Shown in pieces: positions 36,339-46,318 of a stretch of DNA of 64,000 bases. The DNA is from Bilifractor porci (GTDB lineage: Bacteria; Bacillota; Clostridia; Lachnospirales; Lachnospiraceae). The stretch is taken from contig NZ_VUMV01000001.1 of assembly GCF_009696005.1 (NCBI RefSeq), forward strand, positions 186,001 to 250,000, given 5' to 3'. Within the stretch, counting starts at the first letter, position 1, and the number at the start of each line of letters is the position of its first letter. Made by a program: the position numbers and the translations under genes. The notes under the pieces are model-generated. The model saw only the letters and a list, made by a program, of their open reading frames with translations. It was not told where the DNA came from and did no database searches.

Positions 36339-37634
36339 TTATTTTTCCTCAAAACGGACCGCAATGGAATTGGCATGCGCGGTCAGCTGCTCGCATTTTG
36401 CAAACTGCTCGATGTCCCTGTGAATCTCTTCCAGCGCCTCCCTGGAGTAATGGATAATGCTGGACTTCTTGACAAAGTCCTCCACCGACAGCGGGGAGAA
36501 GAATCTGGCCGTCCCGCTGGTGGGCAGCACGTGATTCGGTCCCGCGAAGTAATCGCCCAGTGGCTCGCTGCTGTACTCTCCCAGAAAAATGGCCCCCGCG
36601 TTGCGGATTTTCGTCATCACCTCGAAGGCGTCCTTCATGACAATCTCCATGTGCTCCGGCGCAAACAGGTTGGCGGCGTCAATCGCTTCCCTGCGGCTGT
36701 CCGTCACAAGGATGCATCCGTACCCCTCCAGGGATTTGCGGATGATCTCTTTTCTGGAGAGAACCTGAAGGAATCCCTCGATCTCTTCGTTGACCTTTTC
36801 CGCCAGACTGCGGCTTGTGGTGACAAGGACGGCCGAGGCCATTTCATCATGCTCCGCCTGCGAGAGAAGATCCGCCGCCACATACCGGGGATTTGCCGTC
36901 TCGTCCGCCAGAACCAGGATTTCACTGGGACCGGCGATCGAATCAATGCTGACATTTCCGAACACGGCCTTCTTTGCCAGGGCGACGTAAATATTTCCGG
37001 GACCGACAATCTTGTCCACCTTGGGAACGCTCTCCGTGCCGAACGCCAGAGCGGCAATCGCCTGCGCGCCCCCGATCTTGAACACGCGGTCCGCGCCCGC
37101 CTCCTTGGCCGCCACCAGCACGGACGGATTGACCTTTCCGTCTCTGCCGCAGGGCGTCGCCATGATTACCTCGTCCACACCGGCCACCTTCGCCGGCACA
37201 ATGTTCATCAGGACCGAGGACGGGTAGGCAGCCTTGCCGCCGGGAACATAGACACCGGCCTTCTCCATGGGGGTCACCTTCTGCCCCAGGAGGATTCCCT
37301 TCTCTTCGGTGGTAATCCAGCTGTTCTGTTTCTGTTTTTCATGGAAACTCCGGATATTTACCAGCGACTTCCGGATCACCTCTACCAGCGAGGGATCCAC
37401 CGCCGCGTAGGCTTCCTTTGTCTCTTCCTCCGTTACCTCTATGGTTTCCTTTGTCAGCTTCGCGTGGTCAAATTTCTCCGTGTAGGAAAACAAGGCCTCG
37501 TCCCCTCTGGACGCAACGTCCGCGATAATCTGCTTCACGACCGCTTCCTGTTCTCCGAACTGTTTCGGGCTGCGGTTCAGGAACTTCTCCCGCACCTCTG
37601 CCTTTGTCTGCTCATTTAATTCCACTATTTTCAT
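36339..37634 (-). CDS. hisD: histidinol dehydrogenase
   Basis: A 431-residue zinc enzyme oxidising histidinol to histidine in two steps. Motifs are VYVPGGKAAYPSSVLMN, KIGGAQAIAALAFGTESVPKVDKIVGPGN, SEILVLADETA, QAEHDEMASAVLVTTS and the C-terminal FAGPNHVLPTSGTAR. Third gene of the his operon. Confidence 0.97.
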   Translation of the reverse strand: MKIVELNEQTKAEVREKFLNRSPKQFGEQEAVVKQIIADVASRGDEALFSYTEKFDHAKLTKETIEVTEEETKEAYAAVDPSLVEVIRKSLVNIRSFHEKQKQNSWITTEEKGILLGQKVTPMEKAGVYVPGGKAAYPSSVLMNIVPAKVAGVDEVIMATPCGRDGKVNPSVLVAAKEAGADRVFKIGGAQAIAALAFGTESVPKVDKIVGPGNIYVALAKKAVFGNVSIDSIAGPSEILVLADETANPRYVAADLLSQAEHDEMASAVLVTTSRSLAEKVNEEIEGFLQVLSRKEIIRKSLEGYGCILVTDSRREAIDAANLFAPEHMEIVMKDAFEVMTKIRNAGAIFLGEYSSEPLGDYFAGPNHVLPTSGTARFFSPLSVEDFVKKSSIIHYSREALEEIHRDIEQFAKCEQLTAHANSIAVRFEEK

Positions 37635-37742
37635 GATTCATCCCCGCTTCCTGATTCCGAATCTCCTGCCGCGGCGCACCGTTCCCGACGGAACACGCGC
37701 CCGGACCAGGTGCCTTTGTTTTTTTCGTATAACCAGCTTCTC

Positions 37743-38396
37743 TCAACTCCTGACATCGGGCAGGTTTGCCCGCATGGCCTGAATCAGCTGTGTAATTCTC
37801 GCGTTGTCCATTTTCATGCTGACCGGGTTTACCACAACCCGCGCGGACAGCGGACAGATCTCCTCCAAAACCGTCAGCCCGTTTTCCCGCAGGGTGCTTC
37901 CCGTCTCCACAATATCCACAATGACCTCGGACAGCCCCACAATGGGCGCAAGCTCGATGGATCCGTTCAGCTTGATCAGCTCTACCGTCTGGTTCTTCTT
38001 CTCGTAGAAATAATCCCTGGCTATCCGTGGATATTTAGTCGCCACCCGGATCAGCTGGTTGTGCTGCAGGTAATGCCTGTTGGCCTCCGGCCCGCAGACA
38101 CACATCCTGCATCTGCCGAAGCCCAGGTCGAGAACCTCGTAGATGTTCCGATTTTCCTCCATGATGGTATCCTTGCCGACAATCCCGATGTCCGCCGCTC
38201 CGTATTCCACATAGGTGGGAACATCCGGCCCCTTGGCCAGAAAAAAGCGCAGACCGTACTGCTCATTGGTGAAGATCAGCTTTCTGGTATGCTTGTCCTT
38301 CATTTCTTCACAGGAGATTCCCAGCCTTTCCAGAAGCTCCATGGTCTGAACGGCAAGCCGCCCTTTTGTCAGGGCAAATGTCAGATATCTCATCAC
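37743..38396 (-). CDS. hisG: ATP phosphoribosyltransferase, short catalytic form
   Basis: A 217-residue HisG lacking the C-terminal regulatory domain, so it needs HisZ, which is encoded directly upstream with a 4-base overlap. Motifs are [24 protein letters not shown] and the PRPP loop region [15 protein letters not shown]. It is the first committed, feedback-regulated step of histidine synthesis. Confidence 0.97.
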   Translation of the reverse strand: MMRYLTFALTKGRLAVQTMELLERLGISCEEMKDKHTRKLIFTNEQYGLRFFLAKGPDVPTYVEYGAADIGIVGKDTIMEENRNIYEVLDLGFGRCRMCVCGPEANRHYLQHNQLIRVATKYPRIARDYFYEKKNQTVELIKLNGSIELAPIVGLSEVIVDIVETGSTLRENGLTVLEEICPLSARVVVNPVSMKMDNARITQLIQAMRANLPDVRS

Positions 38397-39646
38397 ATGT
38401 ATCCTTTCACTTCAATCCTTCTCGTCTCGCCCGTCTTCAGGTTGATGGCATAGACCTCCTCCGCGGAGCGGAAATAGATAATGCCGCCGAACTGGTTTCT
38501 GGATCCGTAGCGCCGGTAATCATCCAAAACTTTGTCCGCCTGGAAACGGACGCAGGCAGCCTCAATTCCCTTCTTCCGCTGCGCCGCGGAAAAACGGATG
38601 GCCAGCGGTTCCAGGGAAACCGGATAGAGCACCATGGTCTTGATATCCTCCACCGGGAGAGCCACATGCTGTCTGTCCAGCGCAATCAGGAGCTGGTCCA
38701 CCTCTGTGGCAAACCCGACCGCGTCCGCTTTTTTCCCGAAGCGCTCGATCAGCCGGTTGTATCTTCCGCCTTTTATCAGGGCGTCCCCGGAGCCGTAGGT
38801 GTACGCCTGGAAAATAATGCCTGTGTAATACTGCAGCTGGGAAGTCATTCCCAGGTCGAAGGTGATGTATCGCTCACATCCGTACAGCTTCAGAAGGTCG
38901 TAGATGCGGATCAGCCGTTCTATGGCCTCCCGGCATCTGCGGTTCCCGGCTTTTTCCTGCGCCGCCTGAAGCATCTCGATCCCGCCGAACTGCTCCGGCA
39001 TGCGGCAGAACGCCTCCTCCAGATCCCGGCGCAGCTGCAGGTGCTGAATGTATTCCTGCACGCCGAACCGGTTCTGGATGGCCATCAGATGGCGGAGCTC
39101 CTCCACCTGGGTTTCCGTCAGCTTCGCCTCCTCGGTAAGAGCGCGGAAATAATCCACATGTCCCAGGCTGACCTGAAAATCCGCCAGGCCGGAATTTTTC
39201 ATGATGGTGACAACCAAAGCCAGAATTTCCGCGTCCGCCTCCGGGCTGTCGTCGTTCAGGTATTCCACGCCCATCTGGGTGGATTCCTTCAGCCTTCCCT
39301 GGAGGCTGGAATTATTGATAAATACGCTGCCGTTATAGCAAAGGCGGAGGGGCATATCCTCCTCCTTAAAATACATGGAAACCGCCCTCGCGACAGAAGG
39401 CGTAAAATCCGGCCGGAGGACAAGGGTGTTTCCCTCCCGGTCGAAAAATTTGTAAAGACTGGCGGAAGGGATGGTTCCCACCTCTCTGGAAAACACGTCG
39501 AAAAATTCAAAGCCGGGGGTCTCGATCGACTGATACCCGTATGAATGAAACAGTTTTTCTATCTTTCTCTCCAGATATCTCTTCTTGTCGCACTCGATCC
39601 CGAAAATATCCCTTACTCCCTCCGGAGTATGTATCCGTCTGTCCAT
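38393..39646 (-). CDS. hisZ: ATP phosphoribosyltransferase regulatory subunit
   Basis: A 417-residue HisRS paralogue: [23 protein letters not shown], then class II motif-like [24 protein letters not shown] and [23 protein letters not shown]. It forms the hetero-octamer with short HisG and carries histidine inhibition. It lacks an anticodon-binding domain fit for charging tRNA and is placed with hisG, so HisZ rather than HisS. First gene of the operon; SD AAGGAG precedes it. Confidence 0.95.
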   Translation of the reverse strand: MDRRIHTPEGVRDIFGIECDKKRYLERKIEKLFHSYGYQSIETPGFEFFDVFSREVGTIPSASLYKFFDREGNTLVLRPDFTPSVARAVSMYFKEEDMPLRLCYNGSVFINNSSLQGRLKESTQMGVEYLNDDSPEADAEILALVVTIMKNSGLADFQVSLGHVDYFRALTEEAKLTETQVEELRHLMAIQNRFGVQEYIQHLQLRRDLEEAFCRMPEQFGGIEMLQAAQEKAGNRRCREAIERLIRIYDLLKLYGCERYITFDLGMTSQLQYYTGIIFQAYTYGSGDALIKGGRYNRLIERFGKKADAVGFATEVDQLLIALDRQHVALPVEDIKTMVLYPVSLEPLAIRFSAAQRKKGIEAACVRFQADKVLDDYRRYGSRNQFGGIIYFRSAEEVYAINLKTGETRRIEVKGYM

Positions 39647-39680
39647 CGTTCACTCCTTATCAGCGCTTTAGCACGCTACT

Positions 39681-39708
39681 ATGGTATCATATAAAACAAC
39701 CCTGTCAA
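39681..39708 (-). promoter_or_regulatory. his operon promoter
   Basis: Minus-strand TTGACA (perfect) and TACCAT with a 16-base spacer, 35 bases ahead of hisZ. The -35 box overlaps the recU stop codon. Confidence 0.55.
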
Positions 39709-40238
39709 GCCCTTTCTTCCAGATCCTTCTGAATCCCGTCCAGATAGGGGACCAGGATTCCGGGTTTCCGGGGCAGGTAAAAGGACGCATCCAGCTCCTC
39801 CCGGTGAATCCGTTTCAGTCCTCCGCGGTCCATCCGGTCCAGGAATTTCCGCAGCTCGCGGAACCGGAGATAATAGAGCTGGTCCCGATCGGAATAAAAG
39901 ATCAGCAGAAAGGCAACCCCCTGCTGTTTCTCAAAATCCTCCATAAAAGCAGCCTGGTGGGGATGGACATTGGCTAAGGGGAAGGTGTCTGTCCGGCACT
40001 CCTTCGCGTCAAAGCACACGGGAATGCCCTGCACGGCGCCGATATAGTCCACGGTGCTTTTCTGTTCAAAATAAGCCAGCGTGATATGCCGGCTCTCCTT
40101 GTCAATCGTAATCGGTGTGATGGGCGTGGGAACCTTCTGGATCAGCGCCAGCCCTTTTTCTCTGTACTGCTCGTTGGTCCGGTTGACCATGTCCTCCAGC
40201 GTAGAGCCGCGCAGCCCGCGGGAATTCCATGTACTCAT
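39705..40238 (-). CDS. recU: Holliday junction resolvase RecU
   Basis: A 177-residue nuclease: GSTLEDMVNRTNEQYREKGLALIQKVPTP (residues 11-39), the catalytic STVDYIGAVQGIPVCFDAKEC with Asp and Glu-Lys, and HQAAFMEDFEKQQGVAFLLI. It resolves recombination junctions and is common only in Firmicutes. It follows a 262-base gap after lepB, and the his promoter overlaps its stop. Confidence 0.94.
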   Translation of the reverse strand: MSTWNSRGLRGSTLEDMVNRTNEQYREKGLALIQKVPTPITPITIDKESRHITLAYFEQKSTVDYIGAVQGIPVCFDAKECRTDTFPLANVHPHQAAFMEDFEKQQGVAFLLIFYSDRDQLYYLRFRELRKFLDRMDRGGLKRIHREELDASFYLPRKPGILVPYLDGIQKDLEERA

Positions 40239-40500
40239 CGTTCTCCCTCTTCCTTCTCCCGGCCGTTCTCCCTGTTCCGCTTACGCCCTGACACTTACAG
40301 AGACCTGTGCAGACCCGGCACTTACCGTATCTGCGCCAATGGTCTCGCTGCCTCATTGGTTACATGCTGTCTGGCCTGCATCCACTCTGTATCCCTCTGC
40401 CTCTGTATCCCGGCGCACGCAGACGTTCTTCGCTGCAGGCAGCCGTTTTATTCTTGTAAATGCCATCCTGCCTACCGGCAAAATGGCGTGCTTACACGCC

Positions 40501-41154
40501 CTACGGATTGTACCAGCCGGCCTCCGCCCCGTGGATGGGTCCGATCTCCCAGACCGGCCAGTAGCGGAACACAGCGTTCCCAAGGATCTCATCCTTCTGG
40601 ACAAACGTGTTGGTCCAGAAACGGGAATCGTTGGAATCCATCCGGTTGTCCCCCAGGACAAAGTAGCTGTCGGAGGGCACCACAATCGGATAGACAAGAT
40701 TCCCATCCAGCGTACTGGAAGGCTCCATGCAGAAGCTGTCCTCCAGCGGTGTTTCCGAGCCGTTGATATAGACGCTGCCGTCACGAATATCCACGGTATC
40801 TCCCGGCATGCCTATAATTCTCTTGATCAGCAGTTTCTTCGAGTTGTCCGGATCATGGAAAATGATGATGTCATAGCGCTCCGGATCCCGGAATTTATAG
40901 GTCAGGCGGCTTCCGAAAATCTGATTTCCGACGCTGACCGTCGGCTCCATGGAAGCGGACGGGATTCTCGCGTTGATAATGATAAACTCCTGCAGCAGCA
41001 CAATAACCAGAACGACGACGGCGATCATCCGGATATAGCTGAACAGCTCCTTTTTGAAATTCGCGGATTTCTGCCCCTTTTCCCCGTCTGTCCCTTTTCC
41101 TGTGTTTTCTATGTGTTCCCGGTCCCGGTCGTCTCTGTTCTGTGATTGGTTCAT
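40501..41154 (-). CDS. lepB: signal peptidase I
   Basis: A 217-residue type I signal peptidase: an acidic hydrophilic N-terminus (about 1-35), one membrane helix (about 41-60), catalytic Ser68 in IPSASMEPT, general-base Lys111 in KRIIGMPGD, and the late boxes GDNRMDSNDSR and ILGNAVFRYWP. It cleaves Sec signal peptides outside the membrane. Its start overlaps the end of the pseudouridine synthase gene by 4 bases. A 262-base gap without a recognisable gene follows before recU. Confidence 0.95.
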   Translation of the reverse strand: MNQSQNRDDRDREHIENTGKGTDGEKGQKSANFKKELFSYIRMIAVVVLVIVLLQEFIIINARIPSASMEPTVSVGNQIFGSRLTYKFRDPERYDIIIFHDPDNSKKLLIKRIIGMPGDTVDIRDGSVYINGSETPLEDSFCMEPSSTLDGNLVYPIVVPSDSYFVLGDNRMDSNDSRFWTNTFVQKDEILGNAVFRYWPVWEIGPIHGAEAGWYNP

Positions 41155-42161
41155 GTTATTTCCTCTCCGGAGCCCGAAAGAAGGCGCCTGAGTCTCTGGA
41201 AATCATCCGGAAGGCCGGCCGTCAGTGTCCTGCCGGAAATCCCGGACAGCGCCGGCAGTTCCGGCAGCTCCGGGAATACGATTTTCCAGGCGTGCAGAGC
41301 CTGCCTCCGGAATCCGGTTTGTTTCTTCAGCTCCGCGTTTACAGAATACCTGCCATATTTTACATCACCGGCAACCGGATGTCCAATATAAGCCAGATGG
41401 GCGCGTATCTGGTGCGTTTTTCCCGTAACCAGCCGGACTTTCAGCAGGGTGTAGTCCTGTCCCCGGAAGCGGTAGTGTTCCAGGGGCTCGTAGCCCGTCA
41501 CAATTTCCGCCGCGCCGGGGAAGTCCCTCCCGGAAACCTCCACCTGATTGGACGCCTCGTCCTTCTTCAGCCAGGCGCGGACCGTCCGCTCCTCCCGCAT
41601 GCTGCCGCACACGGCCGCCAGATAATATTTCTCCACATTCCGTTCCCGGATCAGCCGGGAAAGAGCCTGCGCGGCGTCCAGGGTTTTTGCCGCAAGCACC
41701 AGGCCGCTGGTATTTCTGTCCAGGCGGTTCACGACCCCCGGCCGGTAATTCCGAAAATCCTCCTGCGTCATGCCTCCGTCTGTCAAAAGATAGGCGCGCA
41801 GCTCTTCCACCAGGGAGTCCTCCCCGGAAGCCGACGGCTGGGAGAGCAGTCCCGCCGGTTTGTTTACGGCCAGCATCCGGGAATCCTGGTAAAGAATCCA
41901 TTTCTCCGGCAGGGGCTTCGCCTGCAACGCGTCCTCTTTCTCTCCCATAAATTTTTTCAGCGTTTCTTCCGCAAAAAAAAGCTGAATGACATCCCCCTCC
42001 CGCAGCAGTTCTCTGCCGGAGGCCTTCTGTCCGTTCAGCTTTATATTCTTTTTCCGGAGCATCTTGTACAGGAATCCGTTTTCCGCTTCCGGAAGATAAC
42101 GGCGGAGAAATTTATCCAGGCGCTGTTCTGCGTTTTGTTTCCGAATGGTGATTTCTCTCAT
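41151..42161 (-). CDS. RluA-family pseudouridine synthase
   Basis: A 336-residue enzyme: N-terminal S4 RNA-binding domain (about 12-75), then the RluA catalytic core with the Asp-bearing NRLDRNTSGLVLAAK, NKPAGLLSQPS and TGKTHQIRAHLAYIGHPVAGD. It isomerises uridines in rRNA or tRNA; whether it is an RluC, RluD or YjbO counterpart cannot be told by eye. It overlaps lepB by 4 bases. Confidence 0.92.
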   Translation of the reverse strand: MREITIRKQNAEQRLDKFLRRYLPEAENGFLYKMLRKKNIKLNGQKASGRELLREGDVIQLFFAEETLKKFMGEKEDALQAKPLPEKWILYQDSRMLAVNKPAGLLSQPSASGEDSLVEELRAYLLTDGGMTQEDFRNYRPGVVNRLDRNTSGLVLAAKTLDAAQALSRLIRERNVEKYYLAAVCGSMREERTVRAWLKKDEASNQVEVSGRDFPGAAEIVTGYEPLEHYRFRGQDYTLLKVRLVTGKTHQIRAHLAYIGHPVAGDVKYGRYSVNAELKKQTGFRRQALHAWKIVFPELPELPALSGISGRTLTAGLPDDFQRLRRLLSGSGEEIT

Positions 42162-42176
42162 GAAAACCTGCCTGTC

Positions 42177-42755
42177 TTAAAGAGCGATAGCCTGAAGCAC
42201 GGCTGCCTTCTGGTCATCCTGGTCGGTCTCCAGTTCTTCCCTTTTTGCCCGGATCTGATCCACCCGCTCCAGAAATTTATCTTTTTCGGAGACGGAAAAG
42301 ATTTTCACCGACTCCTTGAACCGCTCTGTCATCAGTGATTTCCGGATGTGTTCTTCCATAAAGTGAATGTTCTGCGGGGTTGTCTTTTCGGAGGAATACG
42401 CGGTTACATAAGGACCACAGACGACCGTCGCGTCCAGAAACAGGTTGATGTCCCTGGTCGTCAGATAGAGCTCGTACAGGATCCGGAGATCGCCCCCGTG
42501 ACGGGCAATCTCCTCGTGCAGCTCCTCCGATACAGGGTGCCGCATCCACATCATGATGGTGCTGACCAGGGACATGGCGCCGGGAATTGTCCCGACGGCC
42601 GCCACGATAGAATAAATGTTTTTCCGGTCCCCGTGGTTCAGGATCATCCCCACGGCGAAGATGCCGAACGCCAGGGCAAAAAGCGCCGCTGTTCTGCCGA
42701 GTCTTCTGATTTTCTGGCTTCTGATATATCCGTAATCGCCCTTGCTTATTTTCAT
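42177..42755 (-). CDS. hypothetical membrane protein with two helices
   Basis: I do not recognise this 192-residue protein. It has a basic N-terminus (KISKGDYGYIRSQKIRRLGR), two hydrophobic helices at about 22-40 and 48-69, then a soluble cytoplasmic part with ELHEEIARHGGDLRILYELYLTT and a helical end. The soluble part is charged and may be a nuclease-like or sensing domain, but no motif decides. It lies between the alarmone synthetase and the pseudouridine synthase and is probably co-transcribed with both. Confidence 0.6.
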   Translation of the reverse strand: MKISKGDYGYIRSQKIRRLGRTAALFALAFGIFAVGMILNHGDRKNIYSIVAAVGTIPGAMSLVSTIMMWMRHPVSEELHEEIARHGGDLRILYELYLTTRDINLFLDATVVCGPYVTAYSSEKTTPQNIHFMEEHIRKSLMTERFKESVKIFSVSEKDKFLERVDQIRAKREELETDQDDQKAAVLQAIAL

Positions 42756-42788
42756 TCTGGTCCGCCCCGCCTTTTCTGCTGTCTCCGG

Positions 42789-43622
42789 TCAGTCGTCAGT
42801 TTTCTTCAACCCCTCGCCGCGCTCGTTTACCTGTGCCTTATAGGTCTCGGCGATCAGCTGAATCTGCTCGTAAAACCTGGTCAGAAGATCCAGGTTTCCC
42901 GTCTGGTAGATCTGGTAGAATTCATCCTGTATTTTTTCCACCTCGCGCTTCGGGGTGATGCGGTACAGGCGCTCGATCGTCACCGCGATGTCCTTGACCA
43001 TCTGGTTCCGGATCTGGGAAGAGAGCTGCGCGTCCATGACATCCTCCCGCACGGAGGACATCACTTTGTCCAGGGCGCTCACCGCGTTAGCCGCATTGCT
43101 CAGGCGGACATCCGCGTGCTCCGGGATCTCTCCCTTGTATTTGTACTGCAGGGAATGCTCGATGGTCGCCCAGAAATCCATGGCCATGGTACGGATCTGA
43201 ATCTCAACATTGACCGTCCTCGGCCCGTCCAGGGAATTCACAACATATTTCACGACCATATGAAAGCTGCGGTAGCCGCTCTGCTTTTTGTTCCGGATGT
43301 AATCCTTGATCTCCACCACTTCAATGTCGCTGCGTTTGGAGATCACGTCCGCGATCCGGCTGATATCCTCTACAAACTGACAGATAATGCGGATTCCCGC
43401 AATATCTTCAATTTCCTGCTCTACCCTTTCCAGAGGAACGTTCTTTCTCTGCAGCTTGTCCAGAATACTGGTAATACTCTTGACCCGCCCGATGACATGC
43501 TCAATCGGACAGTATCTGCCGAGAACCTGGTATTCCTTCTTCATATAGTTGAATTTCAGCATAAGCTCGTCCACCGCCTGCTCATAGGGGTAGAGAAGCC
43601 TGTGCCACTGTACAATATCCAT
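42789..43622 (-). CDS. small alarmone synthetase (RelA/SpoT domain, RelQ/YwaC-like)
   Basis: A 277-residue protein with only the ppGpp-synthetase fold: VIGRVKSITSILDKLQRK, IEDIAGIRIICQF, KKQSGYRSFHMVV and VEIQIRTMAMDFWATIEHSLQYK. No hydrolase, TGS or ACT domain is present, so it is a stand-alone synthetase making (p)ppGpp or related alarmones from ATP and GDP/GTP. The C-terminal helices (about 200-277) likely mediate oligomerisation. It follows a 150-base gap after the coiled-coil gene. Confidence 0.9.
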   Translation of the reverse strand: MDIVQWHRLLYPYEQAVDELMLKFNYMKKEYQVLGRYCPIEHVIGRVKSITSILDKLQRKNVPLERVEQEIEDIAGIRIICQFVEDISRIADVISKRSDIEVVEIKDYIRNKKQSGYRSFHMVVKYVVNSLDGPRTVNVEIQIRTMAMDFWATIEHSLQYKYKGEIPEHADVRLSNAANAVSALDKVMSSVREDVMDAQLSSQIRNQMVKDIAVTIERLYRITPKREVEKIQDEFYQIYQTGNLDLLTRFYEQIQLIAETYKAQVNERGEGLKKTDD

Positions 43623-43772
43623 ATCTGTTACCTGAATACTTTCTCCGTTTCCCGTAGCCGGAAAAGTGAGAAAGAAAAAGAGCTGCCGCCTGACGCATAC
43701 AGAGAATATTCCTCCGGAACATCCATCTACGTATGCGCGGAAAGCGACAGCCCCGATATTACAACTTCTGAA

Positions 43773-44426
43773 TTAGTCCTCGTCTCCGTCATCTATGTCA
43801 TCGTAATCATCGATGTCATCTTCATCCGTATCGGTCGGCGCGGGTGAAGCTGCCTTGTCCGAAGACGCCGTATTTCTGGAGCCCTCCATGGGCGCAAGCT
43901 CATTTCTGTTCTGATTGACCAGATCGTAATAGCTCTGCAGTGACATGGTAAACTCGTTGTATTTATCCCCGACTTCGTGCAGGGTATTTCCCATGATGTC
44001 GGAAATATTGGAAAGAAGATCGCTGGTGTAACCGATTGCGCTGGTCCGGATGTTGTTGGCGTCTGTCTGAGCCTCATCCACAATATCCTGCGCCTGCTTG
44101 TTGGCAGCATTTACTGTTTCGTTGGCCTGAGCATAGGCCTCCTTCATGATTTCGGTATCGGAAATCAGTTTTTTGGCCTGTTCGTGGGCATCCGCCACGA
44201 TTTTATCCGCCTTGGACTGGGCGTCCGCAAGAATTGCGTCCTTGTTCCCGATAATTTTCTGATAACGCTTGATCTCATCCGGCGTTTTCAGCCTGAGCTC
44301 CCGGAGTAATTCTTCCAGCTCCTCCTTGTTTACAATGATCTTGGTTGTAGACAAAGGCTGGTACCGGCAGTTCTCTACATACTCCTCAATTTCTTCGATG
44401 ATCTGCTCAATTCTGCTGCTGCTCAT
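43773..44426 (-). CDS. coiled-coil protein of unknown function
   Basis: A 217-residue protein with a helical head ([40 protein letters not shown]), a long Ala/Gln/Lys coiled coil (about 70-140, resembling V-ATPase subunit H or DivIVA-like rods), and a very acidic tail, [20 protein letters not shown] do not know its function; the pattern suggests a scaffold near coaD and rsmD. Start ATG 44426 has GGAGAG upstream and overlaps the coaD end by 20 bases; an earlier in-frame ATG at 44459 is less likely. Confidence 0.7.
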   Translation of the reverse strand: MSSSRIEQIIEEIEEYVENCRYQPLSTTKIIVNKEELEELLRELRLKTPDEIKRYQKIIGNKDAILADAQSKADKIVADAHEQAKKLISDTEIMKEAYAQANETVNAANKQAQDIVDEAQTDANNIRTSAIGYTSDLLSNISDIMGNTLHEVGDKYNEFTMSLQSYYDLVNQNRNELAPMEGSRNTASSDKAASPAPTDTDEDDIDDYDDIDDGDED

Positions 44427-44964
44427 TTTTACGCTCTCCTCGTATCCCCTTAAATTCATCCGGACGCCCTTCCGTCCCGATTTTCCGGAGCCCGTACTTC
44501 TTTTTGATGGCCTCCGCCACAAAATCCGGTACAAACTCACTGATATCTCCACCGAAAGCGGCAACCTCTTTTACCGTAGTGGAACTGAGATACGAATACT
44601 GCAGTGAAGTGAACAGGAATGTCGTGTCCACATCCGGAGCAAGCTTTTTATTTGTCTGCGCCATCTGCAACTCATATTCAAAATCCGTAATAAGCCTCAG
44701 ACCGCGGACAATGACATTCGCCCCGCAGCTTCTCGCAAATTCTACAGAAAGCCCGTTAAAACAGCGCACTTCCACACCCGGAATGTCCTCTGTCGCTTTC
44801 CTAAGTATATTAACACGTTCTTCTACAGAAAACAACGGAGTTTTTGCTGAATTAAACAGGACGCCTATGATTACGTGGTCAAAAAGCCGGGAGGATCTTT
44901 TGATAATATCAAGGTGTCCGAAGGTGACCGGATCGAACGTTCCGGGGTATACAGCAATACTCAT
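44407..44964 (-). CDS. coaD: phosphopantetheine adenylyltransferase
   Basis: A 185-residue enzyme of coenzyme A synthesis: [20 protein letters not shown] (nucleotidyltransferase TxGH-like site), [20 protein letters not shown] and the ATP-site [20 protein letters not shown]. The family is about 160 residues, so the C-terminal 20 or so ([18 protein letters not shown]) are an extra tail that overlaps the next gene. It starts 1 base after the rsmD stop. Confidence 0.96.
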   Translation of the reverse strand: MSIAVYPGTFDPVTFGHLDIIKRSSRLFDHVIIGVLFNSAKTPLFSVEERVNILRKATEDIPGVEVRCFNGLSVEFARSCGANVIVRGLRLITDFEYELQMAQTNKKLAPDVDTTFLFTSLQYSYLSSTTVKEVAAFGGDISEFVPDFVAEAIKKKYGLRKIGTEGRPDEFKGIRGERKNEQQQN

Positions 44965-44965
44965 T

Positions 44966-45538
44966 TCAGTGCTCTTTCTCCTGATTTTCCTTTCGTTTCA
45001 GGAATACATGCTCGTTTGTCTTGTACTTTTTTTCGCGCAGGAGACGGTAGCCCAGACTTTCCAGATAAGAAAAATCCGTTCCCAGCCTGGCCTCTACAAT
45101 AAACAGCGTATCATCTGTCACGCAGGACGCGTCACGGATGGCCTCCAATGCCTGACGCTCCAGGCCGCAGGAATATGGCGGATCAATAAAGACCACGTCA
45201 AACGGCTTTTTCGGGCGCAGATTCCGGACCATGGCAGCCGCATCCCCGGCGGCAACGTCCGCATCCGCATCCAGCTTCGTAAAGGCAAGATTTTCCCTTA
45301 TTACTTTCAGTGCCTGCCGGTTCTGTTCCACAAAGCAGGCGTATTCTGCTCCGCGGCTCAGCGCCTCGATTCCGACGGCCCCGCTTCCCGCAAAAAGGTC
45401 AAGAAAATAACAGCCCGGAATCTCCCCCTGGATGATATTGAACAGGGTTTCCTTGATCCGGTCTGTTGTCGGTCGTATTCCGTTTCCGTCAATCGTCCTC
45501 AGCGGCAGACTTCTGCACTTTCCGGCGATAACTCTCAT
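44966..45538 (-). CDS. rsmD: 16S rRNA m2G966 methyltransferase
   Basis: A 190-residue SAM-dependent methyltransferase: [12 protein letters not shown] start, [35 protein letters not shown] (SAM loop) and the catalytic IDPPYSCG. It methylates N2 of G966 in 16S rRNA. Tightly packed between mgsA (2-base gap) and coaD, the usual pairing. Confidence 0.95.
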   Translation of the reverse strand: MRVIAGKCRSLPLRTIDGNGIRPTTDRIKETLFNIIQGEIPGCYFLDLFAGSGAVGIEALSRGAEYACFVEQNRQALKVIRENLAFTKLDADADVAAGDAAAMVRNLRPKKPFDVVFIDPPYSCGLERQALEAIRDASCVTDDTLFIVEARLGTDFSYLESLGYRLLREKKYKTNEHVFLKRKENQEKEH

Positions 45539-45540
45539 GC

Positions 45541-45957
45541 TTACATATCCTCTTTGTACTGAATTCTCCAGTCGAGATCTCCTCTGTCCAGACCGAGAAT
45601 CAGCATTTCCGCCGTGGCAATGTTGGTCGCCACAGGGATGTTGTACTGGTCGCAGGCGCGGACAATCTTCGCGACATCCGGCTCCCTGGGCTCTGTGATG
45701 GCGGAGTTATAGAAAAAGATGACCATATCCATGTCGTTTCTTTCAATCATTTCCGTGAACTGCTTATCTCCCCCAAGGCTTCCCGCCAGAAATTTATGTA
45801 CATGAAGATTGGTTACTTCCTCTATTCTGCGGCCGGTTGTTCCAGTTGCATATATCTCATGCCGTGCAAGGATTCCCTTGTACGCAATACAGAAATCTTC
45901 AATAAGGCTCTTTTTACTGTTATGTGCAATTATTCCGATGTTCATGCCCGGTGTCAT
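45541..45957 (-). CDS. mgsA: methylglyoxal synthase
   Basis: A 138-residue enzyme converting dihydroxyacetone phosphate to methylglyoxal, a bypass used when phosphate is low. Motifs are IGIIAHNSKKSLIEDF, ATGTTGRR, FLAGSLGGDKQFTEM (catalytic Asp) and VATNIATAEMLI. Two starts are possible, ATG 45957 or ATG 45945; the GAAAGGA site fits neither spacing well. A promoter lies about 80 bases upstream and drives mgsA-rsmD-coaD. Confidence 0.94.
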   Translation of the reverse strand: MTPGMNIGIIAHNSKKSLIEDFCIAYKGILARHEIYATGTTGRRIEEVTNLHVHKFLAGSLGGDKQFTEMIERNDMDMVIFFYNSAITEPREPDVAKIVRACDQYNIPVATNIATAEMLILGLDRGDLDWRIQYKEDM

Positions 45958-46027
45958 TTCCTTTCTGCAGCTGAAACGATTGTGATTTTAATGTCATCCA
46001 TTGCACCACATGATAAATGGCAAATTC

Positions 46028-46056
46028 ATTATAACAAATGCACAAGAAAATGGCAA
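46028..46056 (-). promoter_or_regulatory. promoter for mgsA-rsmD-coaD
   Basis: Minus-strand TTGCCA and a perfect TATAAT with a 17-base spacer in AT-rich DNA, about 70 bases ahead of mgsA. Confidence 0.75.
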
Positions 46057-46181
46057 TAATATTTGTAATTTTATAGATTATTACCCTAGTGTTTTGCTAA
46101 CCCACAAGGAAAAGAACGGGTTTTAACGGTATTTGAACAGTATATCCCGGCCGGACGGATGTGTAAAGGCCGCACAGGCCG

Positions 46182-46208
46182 CATAAAAAACATAAAAAAC
46201 ATAAAAAA
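46182..46208. repeat. three 9-bp tandem repeats
   Basis: CATAAAAAA occurs three times in a row, followed by a near copy after CG. On the minus strand this is a series of T runs downstream of the DUF6465 gene, so it might add to termination. Confidence 0.7.
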
Positions 46209-46318
46209 CGCATAAAAGAGGGCTGCCGCTTCTGTATGCCTGAAGAAAAATTTCCTGCGGGTCTTTCCCGGGATTTTCCTTTCCACATACAAAGCTGCAG
46301 CCCGTCTTCCGTCCGACG

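Noticed and set aside
40239-40500. Possible small gene between lepB and recU
   Set aside because: The frames here are antisense or lack a ribosome site, and none resembles a known protein; it is left as unassigned sequence.
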